From contig NZ_JALCBM010000007.1 of NCBI RefSeq assembly GCF_028066395.1, forward strand, positions 66,433-98,929: DNA of 32,497 bases. The letters run 5' to 3'. Position 1 is the first letter of the stretch. Every line of letters starts with the position of its first letter. The translations under genes and the position numbers were made by a program. Below are positions 32,053-32,497 of this stretch, piece after piece. This stretch comes from Ruegeria sp. Its GTDB lineage: Bacteria; Pseudomonadota; Alphaproteobacteria; Rhodobacterales; Rhodobacteraceae. Below the pieces are notes generated by a model. The model ran no database searches and had not been told where the DNA came from. It saw only the letters and a list, made by a program, of their open reading frames with translations.

Positions 32053-32497
32053 TCTCAGGCCTTTCCAAATTTCTCCGCGCCAGCTGGACCCTTCCGGCGG
32101 TCACCGCCGCCACCGTGCTGGCCCTGACCCCGCCACAAGCGGGCGCGCAAAGCCTGTTCTCCCCGGCCATCCGGGTCAATCAGGACATCGTCACCTGGTA
32201 CGAATTGCAACAGCGCCAACAGTTTCTGGAACTGCTGGGTGTGCCCGGTGCCTCGGAAGAAGAGGTACGCCAGGCCCTGATCGACGATCGCCTGCGCGGG
32301 CAAGCCATGCGCGAGGCCGGGATTCAGGCCGCGCCCGAGGATGTGCAGACCGGCATCGACGAATTCGCCGCGCGTGGCCAGCTGACCACCGAACAGTTCC
32401 TGCAAGTGCTGGGCGAGGCCGGGGTCGACCCGGAAACCGTCCGCGATTTCATTGCCGATCAACTGTCATGGCGCGACTATGTCGCTGCCCGCTTCAT
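32043..32497 (+). CDS. surA: SurA-like periplasmic chaperone/PPIase, N-terminal part
   Basis: A partial frame of 151 codons that runs off the window end. It begins MQLISGLSKFLRASW, with a signal sequence ending near 'PPQAGAQS', then 'RVNQDIVTWYELQQRQQFL', 'RQALIDDRLRGQAMREAGIQ' and 'FAARGQLTTEQFLQVLGEAG'. This matches the SurA N-terminal helical domain, which binds unfolded outer-membrane proteins such as LptD. The PPIase domains would lie beyond the window. The start overlaps the end of lptD by 10 bp. The lptD-surA neighbourhood is the usual one in proteobacteria. Confidence 0.92.
   Translation, partial: MQLISGLSKFLRASWTLPAVTAATVLALTPPQAGAQSLFSPAIRVNQDIVTWYELQQRQQFLELLGVPGASEEEVRQALIDDRLRGQAMREAGIQAAPEDVQTGIDEFAARGQLTTEQFLQVLGEAGVDPETVRDFIADQLSWRDYVAARF

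Noticed and set aside
1-32497. CRISPR array, prophage, transposase or toxin-antitoxin system
   Set aside because: No regularly spaced repeats, phage structural genes, transposase motifs or paired small toxin-antitoxin genes were found in the window.

Overview
The window looks like chromosomal DNA of a marine alphaproteobacterium of the Rhodobacteraceae (Roseobacter group). The reasons are high GC content, the protein-level style of the housekeeping genes, a surE-pcm-nlpD cluster, ArsM, a carnitine-degradation locus with a dehydrogenase-thioesterase fusion, and the pepA / lptG-lptD-surA arrangement. No rRNA, tRNA, CRISPR array, insertion sequence or prophage gene was found. Most of the window is ordinary core genome with accessory cassettes between conserved blocks.

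Layout. 1-2023 (+): 3' end of purF, a small GspC/PilP-like protein, an SDR-type protein with a degraded active site, and a low-GC secreted protein whose ribosome binding site lies in a long hairpin. 2191-4746 (-): tatABC followed by a DUF815-type ATPase, with a clear intrinsic terminator after tatC. 4893-5966 (+): an operator-like inverted repeat, a small monooxygenase-like protein and a WYL-domain regulator. 6031-13010 (-): nlpD, pcm, surE, an iron-type ABC ATPase, an ArsM-type arsenite methyltransferase, an AlkC-type DNA glycosylase and a second SDR without the catalytic Tyr/Lys. 13082-17580: an NTF2-like protein (-) with a LexA-type box in front, then prfC, an unknown protein and a RhlE-type DEAD helicase (+). 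17625-19647 (-): DUF2061 protein, fatty acid desaturase and EamA transporter, divergent from an XRE regulator (19756, +). 20893-25498: a compact carnitine-to-glycine-betaine operon (cdhC, small secreted protein, carnitine dehydrogenase-thioesterase, SDR) divergent from its CdhR-type regulator. 25574-28579 (-): pepA, holC and an aldo/keto reductase. 28796-end (+): lptG, lptD and the start of surA.

Working together. tatABC forms the twin-arginine export channel. lptG, lptD and surA serve outer-membrane and LPS biogenesis. surE, pcm and nlpD form the familiar stationary-phase and envelope cluster. In the carnitine operon, LCDH oxidises L-carnitine, CdhC cleaves the product with acetyl-CoA, and the fused thioesterase releases glycine betaine.

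Main points for a second look: a dispersed repeat at three convergent gene junctions; four TTTTCCCCA-type boxes in the cdhR/cdhC promoter region; a small four-cysteine secreted protein translationally coupled inside the carnitine operon; the absence of lptF upstream of lptG; and an RBS-sequestering hairpin before the gene at 1688.
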